Shown here: positions 18,409-26,973 of the stretch, in pieces
Numbering within the stretch: position 1 is the stretch's first letter
Layout of the letters: each line of letters starts with the position of its first letter
Source: an uncultured Clostridia bacterium
GTDB taxonomy: Bacteria; Bacillota; Clostridia; UBA1381
Assembly (NCBI GenBank): GCA_910585795.1
Contig: CAJUFV010000171.1
Coordinates: 10,422-74,421 of the forward strand
Length of the DNA: 64,000 bases
Reading direction: 5' to 3'
Program-made: the position numbers and the translations under genes
Notes under the pieces: generated by a model
What the model saw: the letters and a program-made list of their open reading frames with translations, nothing else
The model's database searches: none
Told to the model about the DNA's origin: nothing

Positions 18409-18632
18409 TTATTTTTTTACCCATTTGTATATTAAAGCAATAATATTAATCACTGTAACAAACACAGATATTATTATTGAATACCAAAACGCGATACCAC
18501 TGCCAATGTAATAATTTTATATATGAATTCATTTTCAAAATCAAGCATTAATACAGTTGAAAGTGACCACCCATATGCAATATCATTTAATCCACACAAT
18601 ATCCACAAAATACTATTCTTTATTTTAATCAT
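18409..18632 (-). pseudogene. Small membrane protein gene broken by a frameshift
   Basis: The first frame reads from ATG 18632 (MIKIKNSILWILCGLNDIAYG...) and runs off after about 40 residues into a short unrelated tail. In the next frame a hydrophobic helix and basic tail follow immediately (AFWYSIIISVFVTVINIIAL then IYKWVKK, stop at 18409). The two pieces join into one plausible 74-residue two-helix membrane protein with a one-base change near 18510, in an A-rich run. It could be a real decay event or a sequencing error. It lies between purN and purO. Confidence 0.4.
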
Positions 18633-18736
18633 TTCACATCTCATAAGGCTGAAAAAAATTTGTTCAGATTGCCGCTTTGCAAACAAGGCGCCGCATGTAT
18701 ATACTTCCTTTGTCAAAAACCAGTTATATGGGCAAA

Positions 18737-19330
18737 TTAATCAGACGAACAAACTAACTCCACTGCTTTTGGTAATATCTTCCATTCGGCCTGTTCCATA
18801 ACACGCTTCTGCAATATTTCAGGCGTGTCACCGTCCTCTATATACACAGCCTTCTGCATCAAAATCCGGCCTCCGTCGACAACCTCATTAACCATATGCA
18901 CAGTCGCGCCTGTAACCTTTACTCCATACTCAAGAGCGGCTTCATGAACATGCAGTCCATACATTCCCTTACCGCAGAAGGACGGAATAAGTGACGGATG
19001 AATATTTATAATCCTATCCGCATATTCCTTGAGCAGTTCTCCTCCGCATATCGACATAAAGCCCGCAAGCACAATAATATCAACCCGCATTTTTTTCATA
19101 TAATCACAGATTTGACGGCTGAATTCATCTGTATCACCGCCGCAGTCAGCGTTTTTACGTATAATCTTAGTCGGAATACCTGCTTTTTTAGCTCGTTCTA
19201 AACCGTACGCGTCAGCATTGTTTGAACATACACATACAATCGTCCCCGATGTTAGCACACTTCCCTGCGAGTCAATAAGCGCCTGCAAATTAGTACCGCC
19301 GCCAGAAATTAAAACCCCGATTTTTTTCAT
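18737..19330 (-). CDS. purN: Phosphoribosylglycinamide formyltransferase
   Basis: Formylates GAR with 10-formyl-THF, the third purine step. 197 residues. Starts IGVLISGGGTNLQALID; catalytic Asn-His-Asp are in IINIHPSLIPSF (N and H) and TGATVHMVNEVVDGG (D). The start codon overlaps the purM stop by one base (TAATG), so translation is coupled. Confidence 0.97.
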   Translation of the reverse strand: MKKIGVLISGGGTNLQALIDSQGSVLTSGTIVCVCSNNADAYGLERAKKAGIPTKIIRKNADCGGDTDEFSRQICDYMKKMRVDIIVLAGFMSICGGELLKEYADRIINIHPSLIPSFCGKGMYGLHVHEAALEYGVKVTGATVHMVNEVVDGGRILMQKAVYIEDGDTPEILQKRVMEQAEWKILPKAVELVCSSD

Positions 19331-20394
19331 TATTTTATAACCTCACCTGTCATATCGTCTATTATTTCAACACCTTTTTCACCATTAACCAATTCGCCGA
19401 TGATATACGCCTTTTCACCTGAGTTTTCAAGACATTTTACCGCCGCGTCAGCCTTATCGGCATCTACCGCGACAACCATACCAATACCCATGTTAAAGGT
19501 ATTATACATATCCCGTTCAGGAATATCAGCCTTTTTCCGCATGAGGTCAAAAACAGGAAGAACATTCCATGTACCTTTTCTGATAACCGCCTTTAACCCG
19601 TCCGGAAGCATTCTCGGCACATTTTCAATAAAGCCTCCGCCGGTAATATGCGAAACAGTATTAATACCGATTTCATCAATCAGCTTTAAAAGCGGCTTAA
19701 CATAAATTCTTGTCGGTGTTAAAAGCTCCTCTCCGACTGTTTTGCCAAGCTCATCCGAATATGTATTTAATATTTCCTTTGCGTTATCGTTATTAAGACC
19801 GAATACCTTTCTTACAAGTGAATATCCATTTGAATGAACACCGCTTGAAGCTATGCCTATAAGCATGTTTCCGGCAGAGGCTTTTTCACCGTCAGTAATT
19901 TTGCTTTTTTCAACAATACCTACACTGAATCCGCCGAGGTCGTATTCATCCTCCGGCATAAGGTCAGGATGCTCCGCGGTTTCGCCGCCCACAAGCGCGC
20001 AGCCCGCCAAAACACAGCCATCCGCAACGCCTTTTACTATTTTCGCGACCTTTTCAGGAACATTCTTGCCTATAGCAAGATAATCGAGGAAAAACAGTGG
20101 CTTTGCGCCGGAGCAAGCGATGTCATTTACACACATTGCGACGCAGTCCTGACCTATTGTGTCATGCTTGTCCATTAAAAACGCCACTTTTATTTTTGTT
20201 CCGACACCATCTGTACCTGAAACAAGCACAGGATTCTCATATCCATTTGGTATCTCAAACAAACCTCCGAAGCCGCCTATTCCTCCAAGGACTCCCTCAA
20301 TTGCCGTCTTTTTTACATCCTCTTTAATAAGTCTTACCGACTCATAGCCTGCCTCAACATCAACCCCCGCCTGCTTGTACGCATTCTCACTCAT
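19330..20394 (-). CDS. purM: Phosphoribosylformylglycinamidine cyclo-ligase (AIR synthase)
   Basis: ATP-dependent ring closure of FGAM to AIR. 354 residues. N-terminus [20 protein letters not shown], then [53 protein letters not shown] and [11 protein letters not shown] are all classic PurM motifs. AAAAGGAGAT precedes ATG 20394. It lies 27 bp after purD. Confidence 0.98.
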   Translation of the reverse strand: MSENAYKQAGVDVEAGYESVRLIKEDVKKTAIEGVLGGIGGFGGLFEIPNGYENPVLVSGTDGVGTKIKVAFLMDKHDTIGQDCVAMCVNDIACSGAKPLFFLDYLAIGKNVPEKVAKIVKGVADGCVLAGCALVGGETAEHPDLMPEDEYDLGGFSVGIVEKSKITDGEKASAGNMLIGIASSGVHSNGYSLVRKVFGLNNDNAKEILNTYSDELGKTVGEELLTPTRIYVKPLLKLIDEIGINTVSHITGGGFIENVPRMLPDGLKAVIRKGTWNVLPVFDLMRKKADIPERDMYNTFNMGIGMVVAVDADKADAAVKCLENSGEKAYIIGELVNGEKGVEIIDDMTGEVIK

Positions 20395-20421
20395 TGCTTT
20401 ATCTCCTTTTTATTTTTTTAG

Positions 20422-21684
20422 TCAATTATATTTTTTAATACCAATATCGCTTCTGTGAAATTCATCCTTAAACGAAATTTTATCAACGCCTTTATACGCG
20501 TTTTTAATTGCCTCGTCAAGGTCATTTCCCACAGCGGTAACTCCCAGAACTCGTCCGCCATTTGTAACAATTTTGCCGTCCTTTAACGCGGTACCGGCAT
20601 GAAATACAGTTAAGTCGCCAACATTGTCAAGACCTGTAATTTCATAGCCCTTTTTATAGCTTACAGGATAACCTCCGGATGCCATAACAACACATACCGC
20701 CGCGTTATCCTCCCATTCAATTTCTATTTCGTCAAGCCGTTCATCAATAACGGCATCCATAATCTCCACAAGGTCGGTCTTTAATCTAGGAAGCACAACC
20801 TGTGTTTCAGGGTCTCCGAAACGGCAGTTATATTCAATAACCTTGACTCCGTTTTTCGTCATCATAAGCCCAAAGTATAAAACACCCTTAAACGGTCTGC
20901 CCTCCGCGCTCATCGCCTTTATTGTCGGCAGGAAAATATTGTCCATACATTCCTTAGCCTTTTCATCATCATACAAGCGGCTCGGCGAAAATGTTCCCAT
21001 ACCGCCTGTATTCAAACCCTTATCATTATCATAGGCTCTTTTATGGTCCTGCGCGCTTACCATTGGCTTTACTGTTTTTCCGTCTGTGAACGCCAGCACG
21101 CTAACCTCCGGACCCGTAAGAAATTCTTCGATAACAACACGATTTCCGCTTGCGCCGAACTTTCCGCCGTCAATCATATCACGCACAGCGGCTTCCGCTT
21201 CTGTTAAATCCTGAGCTATTATAACCCCTTTTCCGAGAGCCAGTCCGTCAGCCTTTATAACAGCAGGAAATGTATTTTTATTTTTTATGTATTCAACTGC
21301 TGAATTACTGTCTGTAAACACCTCATATTCCGCTGTGGGAATACCGTATTTTTTCATAAGCTCCTTTGAAAATGCCTTGCTTCCCTCAATAACCGCCGCA
21401 TTTGCGCGGGGACCGAAAGAACGTATACCCGCGTTTTCCATAGCGTCAACCATACCCATAACCAACGGGTCATCCGGTGCCACCATCACGAGGTCAACCT
21501 CTTTTTCCTTTGCGAATTTAACCATATTATCTATATCTGTCGCGCCAATATCAACACATTCCGCCAATTCCGCAATACCGCCGTTTCCGGGCGCGCAGTA
21601 AATTTTATCAACCTTAGGCGACTGCGCTATTTTCCACACAATCGCATGCTCGCGGCCGCCTCCGCCCACAACTAATATCTTCAT
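20422..21684 (-). CDS. purD: Phosphoribosylamine-glycine ligase (GAR synthetase)
   Basis: ATP-grasp ligase making GAR from phosphoribosylamine and glycine. 420 residues. Starts MKILVVGGGGREHAIVWKI; the ATP-grasp core has FPAVIKADGLALGKGVIIA, EEFLTGPEVSVLAFTDG, and EYNCRFGDPETQVVLPRL for metal binding. AGGAGGT lies seven bases before ATG 21684. The next gene upstream, at 21824, leaves a gap of about 140 bp with no clear promoter. Confidence 0.98.
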   Translation of the reverse strand: MKILVVGGGGREHAIVWKIAQSPKVDKIYCAPGNGGIAELAECVDIGATDIDNMVKFAKEKEVDLVMVAPDDPLVMGMVDAMENAGIRSFGPRANAAVIEGSKAFSKELMKKYGIPTAEYEVFTDSNSAVEYIKNKNTFPAVIKADGLALGKGVIIAQDLTEAEAAVRDMIDGGKFGASGNRVVIEEFLTGPEVSVLAFTDGKTVKPMVSAQDHKRAYDNDKGLNTGGMGTFSPSRLYDDEKAKECMDNIFLPTIKAMSAEGRPFKGVLYFGLMMTKNGVKVIEYNCRFGDPETQVVLPRLKTDLVEIMDAVIDERLDEIEIEWEDNAAVCVVMASGGYPVSYKKGYEITGLDNVGDLTVFHAGTALKDGKIVTNGGRVLGVTAVGNDLDEAIKNAYKGVDKISFKDEFHRSDIGIKKYN

Positions 21685-21823
21685 AATTCTGACCTCCTAA
21701 TAATTTCTGTTTTCCTCCGCCTCATGGTCTTAAAGCGGCCTTTATTTTTTGATTTAACATATACCTGTACTGAAATCCGGACTATGTACCAGAGCCGTAT
21801 TTTTATCCACGCGCTGTTTCGTT

Positions 21824-22081
21824 TTACAAAAATCTGAAAATACCAAACAGCTTGTCTAAAGCCAATATCACAAGCACAGCTGCGACGGCAATATCAATCC
21901 ACATCCACAGCTTCTTATCCTTTTTAAAATCCAATACAGCCTCAATACCGACAATCATACCAAGTATAATCAACACTATGTTAACCCCTATCGCCGGATT
22001 AATAACCTTAAACAGTCCAAGCAGACATATGATTAGTGCTGTTACGGCAATAATTTTCTTCACTAAATTAAGCTTTCTCAC
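21824..22081 (-). CDS. Small DUF308-like membrane protein
   Basis: 85 residues with three hydrophobic helices: IIAVTALIICLLGLFKVI, GVNIVLIILGMIVGIEAVLDF and MWIDIAVAAVLVILALDKLF. The helix spacing and 'GIEAVLDF' recall one half of DUF308/HdeD-type membrane proteins. It overlaps the preceding GNAT gene by four bases (ATGA), hence coupled translation. No role in purine synthesis is evident. Confidence 0.7.
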   Translation of the reverse strand: MRKLNLVKKIIAVTALIICLLGLFKVINPAIGVNIVLIILGMIVGIEAVLDFKKDKKLWMWIDIAVAAVLVILALDKLFGIFRFL

Positions 22082-22602
22082 ATTATACTCCTTTCAACAC
22101 AGTATACAAGATGCGGCATATCCATTTTATAGTAATTTTTTACAATTGTTTTTACTATTTTCATACCATTACGCTGAGCAACCTTTTGCGACGCATAATT
22201 ATTATCACGGATAATTGAATAAACCTTGTTAAAGCCAAGTACATTAAAAGCATATTCCCTGCACCCCTGCGATGCCTCGGCAGCATAACCGTTATGCCAA
22301 TATTTACGCTTAAACAAATATCCGATTTCGGGCACATTTTCATCACCGCAATTCTGCCATGTAATACCGCACTGTCCCAGAAATACTCCGCTTTCCTTGT
22401 CTATAACCGCCCACAAGCCAAAACCGTCATTTTTATATCTGCTTAGCTGACGGTCAAGCCATTCATGAACTTCTTCATCCGAAAAGGCATGTTCATACGC
22501 ATACATTGTTTTTTCGTCCTGCAAAATCTCACATAAATCCGCATAGTCATCATATGTCATCTCCCGCAGATAAAGCCGCCGTACTGCGAGTATTTTCTTC
22601 AT
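22078..22602 (-). CDS. GNAT acetyltransferase (RimJ/RimL-like)
   Basis: 174 residues. Opens with RRLYLREMTYDDYADLCEIL, typical of Acetyltransf_3 proteins. The acetyl-CoA region is GYLFKRKYWHNGYAAEASQG, and NNYASQKVAQRNGMK is the usual last motif. GGAGGGA lies before ATG 22602. It may acetylate a ribosomal protein or a small amine; the substrate cannot be told. It lies between purE and purD on the same strand. Confidence 0.87.
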   Translation of the reverse strand: MKKILAVRRLYLREMTYDDYADLCEILQDEKTMYAYEHAFSDEEVHEWLDRQLSRYKNDGFGLWAVIDKESGVFLGQCGITWQNCGDENVPEIGYLFKRKYWHNGYAAEASQGCREYAFNVLGFNKVYSIIRDNNYASQKVAQRNGMKIVKTIVKNYYKMDMPHLVYCVERSIM

Positions 22603-22668
22603 AACAGTCCCTCCGAAACCTTATTTCACACGCATGCAATGATATTTCCAACCCCCAATACTGATACA

Positions 22669-23166
22669 TTAAATTTCAGCCGCTAATTCCTTAACCCTTA
22701 CATTTTTCTTTTCAACACCCTCTGCCATATTCAGCTTCGCCGCTTTCAGGGCGTCCTTTAAATAAGTGTATTTTATCGCTAGCATCTGCGCGGCAAGAAT
22801 AGCGGCATTTGTACCGTTATCTATACCAACTGTAGCAACGGGTATTCCCGGCGGCATCTGAACTGTTGCCAGAAGCGCGTCCATACCGTCAAGCGTTGAT
22901 TTAATTGGTATGCCGATTACAGGAACTGTTGTATGCGCCGCTATTACTCCGCCAAGATGCGCCGCCATACCTGCCGCGCAGATTATAACCTCTATCCCTT
23001 TCTCTTCAGCGTTCTTTGCGAATTCCGCCGCCTTATCAGGCGTTCTATGTGCGGAAATAACATTCACATCCACATCAATGTCAAATTCCTTCAGCTTGGC
23101 AATACATCCCTTCAATTTTTCAAAATCAGAATCACTGCCCATTATTAATGCTGCCTTTGGAGTCAT
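22669..23166 (-). CDS. purE: N5-carboxyaminoimidazole ribonucleotide mutase
   Basis: Converts N5-CAIR to CAIR. 165 residues, class I PurE. The phosphate-binding IMGSDSDFEKLKGC and the signature SAHRTPDKAAEF with GMAAHLGGVIAAHTTVPVIG are intact. GAAAGGAAAAGGTG precedes ATG 23166. It is the first gene of the leftward purine cluster. No purK is in the window. Confidence 0.97.
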   Translation of the reverse strand: MTPKAALIMGSDSDFEKLKGCIAKLKEFDIDVDVNVISAHRTPDKAAEFAKNAEEKGIEVIICAAGMAAHLGGVIAAHTTVPVIGIPIKSTLDGMDALLATVQMPPGIPVATVGIDNGTNAAILAAQMLAIKYTYLKDALKAAKLNMAEGVEKKNVRVKELAAEI

Positions 23167-23364
23167 TTTTAATCACCTTTTCCTTTCAACACAATATCCA
23201 TTTAGACTGAAAGAAAACCGTCCTGCCGATACTATAAAGCCTCTTGCTTCCATAAGCGCAGTCCGCATGAAGAATACCTCTTAAAAATACCATATATTAC
23301 AGCGAATACTGTTGTGATATCTGCTGCGTTATACAGGCGCTTTTATTCAGACTAATACATAATA
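23167..23364 (-). other. Long untranslated leader of purE
   Basis: About 190 bases separate the predicted transcription start from the purE ATG. Only a small hairpin (ACAG/CTGT) was seen. The conserved cores of the purine, ZTP and PRPP riboswitches were looked for by eye and not found. Confidence 0.35.
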
Positions 23365-23393
23365 ATAGTATCAAAATTTGACATTATTGTCAA
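23365..23393 (-). promoter_or_regulatory. Promoter of the purE cluster with an inverted repeat over the -35 box
   Basis: On the minus strand TTGACA (23388-23393) and TACTAT (23365-23370) are 17 bp apart. The -35 box is one arm of the palindrome TTGACA-ATAA-TGTCAA (23378-23393), a possible repressor site. No canonical B. subtilis PurBox was seen. Confidence 0.7.
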
Positions 23394-23417
23394 CATATAT
23401 TACACAAAGAAGCACGC

Positions 23418-23455
23418 AAAAAAAGCCTGCCGCCGGAAGAAATCCCGCGGCAGGC
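23418..23455 (-). terminator. Strong terminator at the end of the phage-derived operon
   Basis: A GC-rich stem (GCCTGCCGC / GCGGCAGGC) followed on the minus strand by seven Ts, directly after the amidase stop. It separates the phage-derived operon from purE. Confidence 0.92.
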
Positions 23456-23470
23456 AGAAAAATAAAATTT

Positions 23471-24268
23471 CTACTGAAGCTTCTGTGCCAGACGGTATAT
23501 AACAACACAAGTCCATAGCTTTGTATTATCGAGACCAAGACCTTCTCCAGTACCTACAATAATACCATTATCCACACACCACTGCACCGCTTCATGCGCC
23601 CATTCAGGCATATTACTGTCAATGTAATTATAAATAAACGGATTTTGCACCTTATACATTTCATTCTGCAAGACGTCTATTCTCGCCTGTTCGGTAGAAA
23701 TCATATTTTTAAGCTCCTCATACTGAGACATTGTAAGCTCCTCCTCCATTCTTTTTCCTATTATAGCATCGCAAATTGCCTGCGCGACTTCGTCCGCTCC
23801 CACTTTATGATACAGGTCGGCGTCTGACTGAGTATCAACAAAGCACACCTCTATCAGCATTGACCGCGCATTTGTTTTTCTTATTACATATAAATGCGAA
23901 CCGTCTTTTATACCGCGGTTAATAAATCCAAGCTCCGCCATATTTTCACAAACAAGCTCAGCCGCTTCAAAACGCTGACCGTTATAGGTATATACCTCTG
24001 TACCCCTTCCGCCGCCGCTGTTAAAATGTATCGACACAAACAAATCAAGCGGCTGCGCGTTTGCCTTAGCCACAATCTCCCTAAGATTTTCACCTACAGT
24101 TGGAGCATAATCGCTCGCGCAGTCGACAACTGTGACGCCGTTAGCGCGCAGTTTATCCATAAGTCTGTAACCAACCGCGCGGGTTTCATCACTTTCATTC
24201 AAATAACCAACCGCGCCGCTGCCTACAGTACCGCTTACTGTATGTCCGCAGTTTACTCCCACTATCAT
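23471..24268 (-). CDS. Phage-type N-acetylmuramoyl-L-alanine amidase (endolysin)
   Basis: Cuts the amide bond between MurNAc and the stem peptide. 265 residues. Residues 1-175 are an Amidase_3 domain with zinc ligands H9, E25 and H81 (FVSIHFNSGGG) and catalytic E140 (MLIEVCFVDT). A short coiled linker follows. The last 50 residues (MPEWAHEAVQWCVDNGIIVGT...) form an SLH-like wall-binding module known from clostridial endolysins. There is no signal peptide, so it depends on the holin. GGGGGTGA precedes ATG 24268. Last gene of the operon. Confidence 0.92.
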   Translation of the reverse strand: MIVGVNCGHTVSGTVGSGAVGYLNESDETRAVGYRLMDKLRANGVTVVDCASDYAPTVGENLREIVAKANAQPLDLFVSIHFNSGGGRGTEVYTYNGQRFEAAELVCENMAELGFINRGIKDGSHLYVIRKTNARSMLIEVCFVDTQSDADLYHKVGADEVAQAICDAIIGKRMEEELTMSQYEELKNMISTEQARIDVLQNEMYKVQNPFIYNYIDSNMPEWAHEAVQWCVDNGIIVGTGEGLGLDNTKLWTCVVIYRLAQKLQ

Positions 24269-24309
24269 CTATCTTCACCCCCGTTTTAATAATATGCCTT
24301 ACTCTATTA

Positions 24310-24714
24310 TTATGTTACATCATTCCTATCTCTTAACTGAAGCAGTATATTTTTTAGTGAATCCGGCATCCTCGCGGATGTGGCCGCGACGTTCTCAAGA
24401 ATTGATATCCCCTCGTTAGCAAGATAAAACATTATAACTATCTCACGCACTGCCGCCGCACCGCCTGTTATAACCTGAATTATATTAGCAAGCGCCACAA
24501 TTATAAGAATAGTTATTTTTTTCAGTATACCCTTATAACCAGTTTCACTTGACAGTTTTTTTGTATATACCGCTTTAATAATCCCCGTAATATAATCCAT
24601 TGCCATAAGTATTACAAGCGCCCATAGTATGGTGTCCCACTGACCGAATATACCCGCGCATATTCCTCCGGCAACGCCTATTAACACGCTTGCCGCATTA
24701 AAAATTTTATCCAT
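24310..24714 (-). CDS. Phage holin (Holin_4 / TcdE-like family)
   Basis: 134 residues with three to four hydrophobic segments. LWALVILMAMDYITGIIKAVYTKKLSSETGYKG is the classic motif, followed by ILIIVALANIIQVI and EIVIMFYLANEGISILENVA. It forms membrane lesions that release the amidase encoded next. It overlaps the tail gene upstream by eight bases. Confidence 0.93.
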   Translation of the reverse strand: MDKIFNAASVLIGVAGGICAGIFGQWDTILWALVILMAMDYITGIIKAVYTKKLSSETGYKGILKKITILIIVALANIIQVITGGAAAVREIVIMFYLANEGISILENVAATSARMPDSLKNILLQLRDRNDVT

Positions 24715-26128
24715 TTGTAGCTATTTCCTTTCCGTTTATACATAATCTTCCGTTAGCGTTAACATTTATTGTATTTGCGCCTATTGTTATATTTTCCGCT
24801 GTAAGGTCACCGGTAAAATTCATTTTCCCGTCGGCACCGGTCTCAACCGCGCAGTTGCCGGCATTGTCTCTTATACGGCAGACAAATTGTCCGTTCTGAT
24901 TTCCAAGCTGTACCTTAATAATACTTCCATTTGAAATTTTCAGCATATCTGAAAGCAGAGATAGCTCACCGGAATTACCGGAAAGTCTTATCCCTGAATT
25001 TGATATAACGCCGGCCACTGACTGCGCCTTCACAGTTCCATTTGATGTAGATATTTTAGCATAGCGTCTTGTAAGCGTTCCCATCTGTTCAAGATAAAAA
25101 AACAAATCACGCTTTACCCTTCCGATAGAAATAACACTGTTATCACTCTGATACGGATAATATTCGACCTTTATAACACGCTCATGTATTTCATTTCCGT
25201 TATCAATAACTGTTATGCTGTCGCCTATTTCAGCTTTTTCTGCCGAGCCATACTGCGCAAGCTTAGATATATCTGCAAATGTACCGGTTATATTAATACC
25301 AGGAACGTCAATACGTTCCTCATTCGTGCTGTCAAATTCCCACAAAGCGCGGCGCATAAGCTTGGACGGCTCCATATAATCAGAATAGTCACGGTAACCG
25401 TCTCTAACTCCGTAAAGCTCCGCGTTCGCGCTCTGTATATAATGAACACCGCCGTTTACACTGCCGATATGAGCGTCATCCTTTCCGTACGGATACAGAC
25501 GCGTTACCATATCTGTTATATCACGCTCTACATTTATATTGCGCATATTTTTTGTAAGGTCAAGACGTATATGATTATCTCTGCCGATATGCTCAACAAG
25601 AGCCACCTTATAATTATCATTATATATCTCGCCTTTTCCGCAGTTTTCTATAACCGCTTTCATAACATCATACGGATTTGTCTTGTCCGTCGAAAAAAAA
25701 TCTATCATAAACCCGTCATAATCAACGCGCTTCATACCAAGACGCGTAAGCTCGCTGTCACTCATAAGCGAAAATCTGCTTCCTGCAAATACCGCCTCCA
25801 ATACCTCGCGTGGATTTACGCCAATCATGTCGGGAACATTCTGTATATGAATATTCGGGGCGTCCGAATTATAAATATGATGACATTCCGCTTCAAGCAT
25901 ATTATCCTCTCCCCTGCTTCTGGAAACTCTGACAATTCGAAACGCCTGTCCCTCGCATACTATAAGCTTATTCTCTTCTATCAGTCCTGATTTCTCATTC
26001 AGCGGATGTGAAAACTCAAGCATGTATGTACTGTTTATTTCTCTGGTAACCTTTACTCCGAAAGCATCGGGCAAAACTATTCCCTTATTAAACGTCACAC
26101 TGTTAAAAGGTAAAATTTTAAGCATCAT
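24707..26128 (-). CDS. Phage tail endopeptidase-like protein (Tal N-terminal type)
   Basis: 473 residues. The N-terminal 340 residues match prophage endopeptidase tail proteins (VKVTREINSTYMLEFSHPL, FRIVRVSRSR, DMVTRLYPYGKDD). The C-terminal 130 residues are a beta-rich region (GNTINVNANGRLCINGK) resembling short baseplate or tip extensions. No peptidase catalytic centre and no long receptor-binding fibre is apparent. Starts inside the Dit gene by overlap (26118-26128). Confidence 0.85.
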   Translation of the reverse strand: MMLKILPFNSVTFNKGIVLPDAFGVKVTREINSTYMLEFSHPLNEKSGLIEENKLIVCEGQAFRIVRVSRSRGEDNMLEAECHHIYNSDAPNIHIQNVPDMIGVNPREVLEAVFAGSRFSLMSDSELTRLGMKRVDYDGFMIDFFSTDKTNPYDVMKAVIENCGKGEIYNDNYKVALVEHIGRDNHIRLDLTKNMRNINVERDITDMVTRLYPYGKDDAHIGSVNGGVHYIQSANAELYGVRDGYRDYSDYMEPSKLMRRALWEFDSTNEERIDVPGINITGTFADISKLAQYGSAEKAEIGDSITVIDNGNEIHERVIKVEYYPYQSDNSVISIGRVKRDLFFYLEQMGTLTRRYAKISTSNGTVKAQSVAGVISNSGIRLSGNSGELSLLSDMLKISNGSIIKVQLGNQNGQFVCRIRDNAGNCAVETGADGKMNFTGDLTAENITIGANTINVNANGRLCINGKEIATNG

Positions 26129-26960
26129 AGTCCCCCCAGTCTATTGTATCAAGATTAACCCCGTAATTAAATTCGGGTGTATACGAAACATCCAGCTTTA
26201 CTAAATCACTTGTTGAATTTTCAAAATGCAGAATATTATTCCCCGCAGTAAATTCAAAAAATTCTCCGGTCACTCCGACATTGTTTCCGTTTACAGTCAC
26301 GCTCTGTTTTTCAAAATCCGCTATACAGCTTCCGCCGCTGTCAAAGGAAATTGTTTTCCCGCCTAATGACAGAATAATATTTCTGCCGCCATGTATACGT
26401 ATGCTCGGACGCGCCGGACGCTCACCAAAGTTCCACACGGCAATATCCGTAGCGCCTGAAACTTCATAATGAACAGTCTCATCAAGCGAAATCGGAATAT
26501 TATTGTCCAGCTTTATATCCATATCCAGTACAGGCCCGTCTGTACCGAAAATACACTTTCCAAAAGGACGTACACGCACAGAAACCTCCAGCGCCGCATT
26601 TTTCCCTCCGTGATTCGGCATATAAATTATTTCATCTGATACTCTTCCATACCATACTGTATGAGGCATATCATCAAAAATCAGTTCGCCTTTTCCCATA
26701 AGCCATCCGGAAATAAGTGACAGCTTATTCTGGAGCGTATATAAATTATCCTCGCACACATTTATAGTAATAATAAATGTTCTGTCATAAAAATATTCTC
26801 GCCCCGCCTGATTGGCCTCTGAAAAATCATACGCTCCGTCACGGCATGGAATATCAAGGGTATGAACCTTCGCTTCCGGACGTATCGGTCTTGATTTTGT
26901 CTTTACAGTCACACCGAATTCCGAGGAATGCTTGTCCTTAAATTTAAAACCGTTTCTCAA
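26118..26960 (-). CDS. Distal tail protein (Dit)
   Basis: 280 residues of the siphovirus Dit family. Opens with GFKFKDKHSSEFGVTVKTKSRPIRPEAK and has IPCRDGAYDFSEANQAGREYFYDR, followed by a galectin-like C-terminal part. It forms the hub ring at the tail tip and would join the tail tube to the Tal-like protein encoded next. Confidence 0.9.
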   Translation of the reverse strand: MRNGFKFKDKHSSEFGVTVKTKSRPIRPEAKVHTLDIPCRDGAYDFSEANQAGREYFYDRTFIITINVCEDNLYTLQNKLSLISGWLMGKGELIFDDMPHTVWYGRVSDEIIYMPNHGGKNAALEVSVRVRPFGKCIFGTDGPVLDMDIKLDNNIPISLDETVHYEVSGATDIAVWNFGERPARPSIRIHGGRNIILSLGGKTISFDSGGSCIADFEKQSVTVNGNNVGVTGEFFEFTAGNNILHFENSTSDLVKLDVSYTPEFNYGVNLDTIDWGDYDA

Positions 26961-26973
26961 TCAATCACACTCC

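Noticed and set aside
23167..23364. Purine or ZTP riboswitch before purE
   Set aside because: An ATATGG stretch looked promising, but the other conserved cores (TATAA ... TTTCTACC, or CCGCCTGGGC for ZTP) are missing.
25184..25990. 268-residue plus-strand frame opposite the tail gene
   Set aside because: It is antisense to a well-recognised tail protein, has a low-complexity Tyr/Ile/Arg-rich sequence without family marks, and no ribosome binding site.
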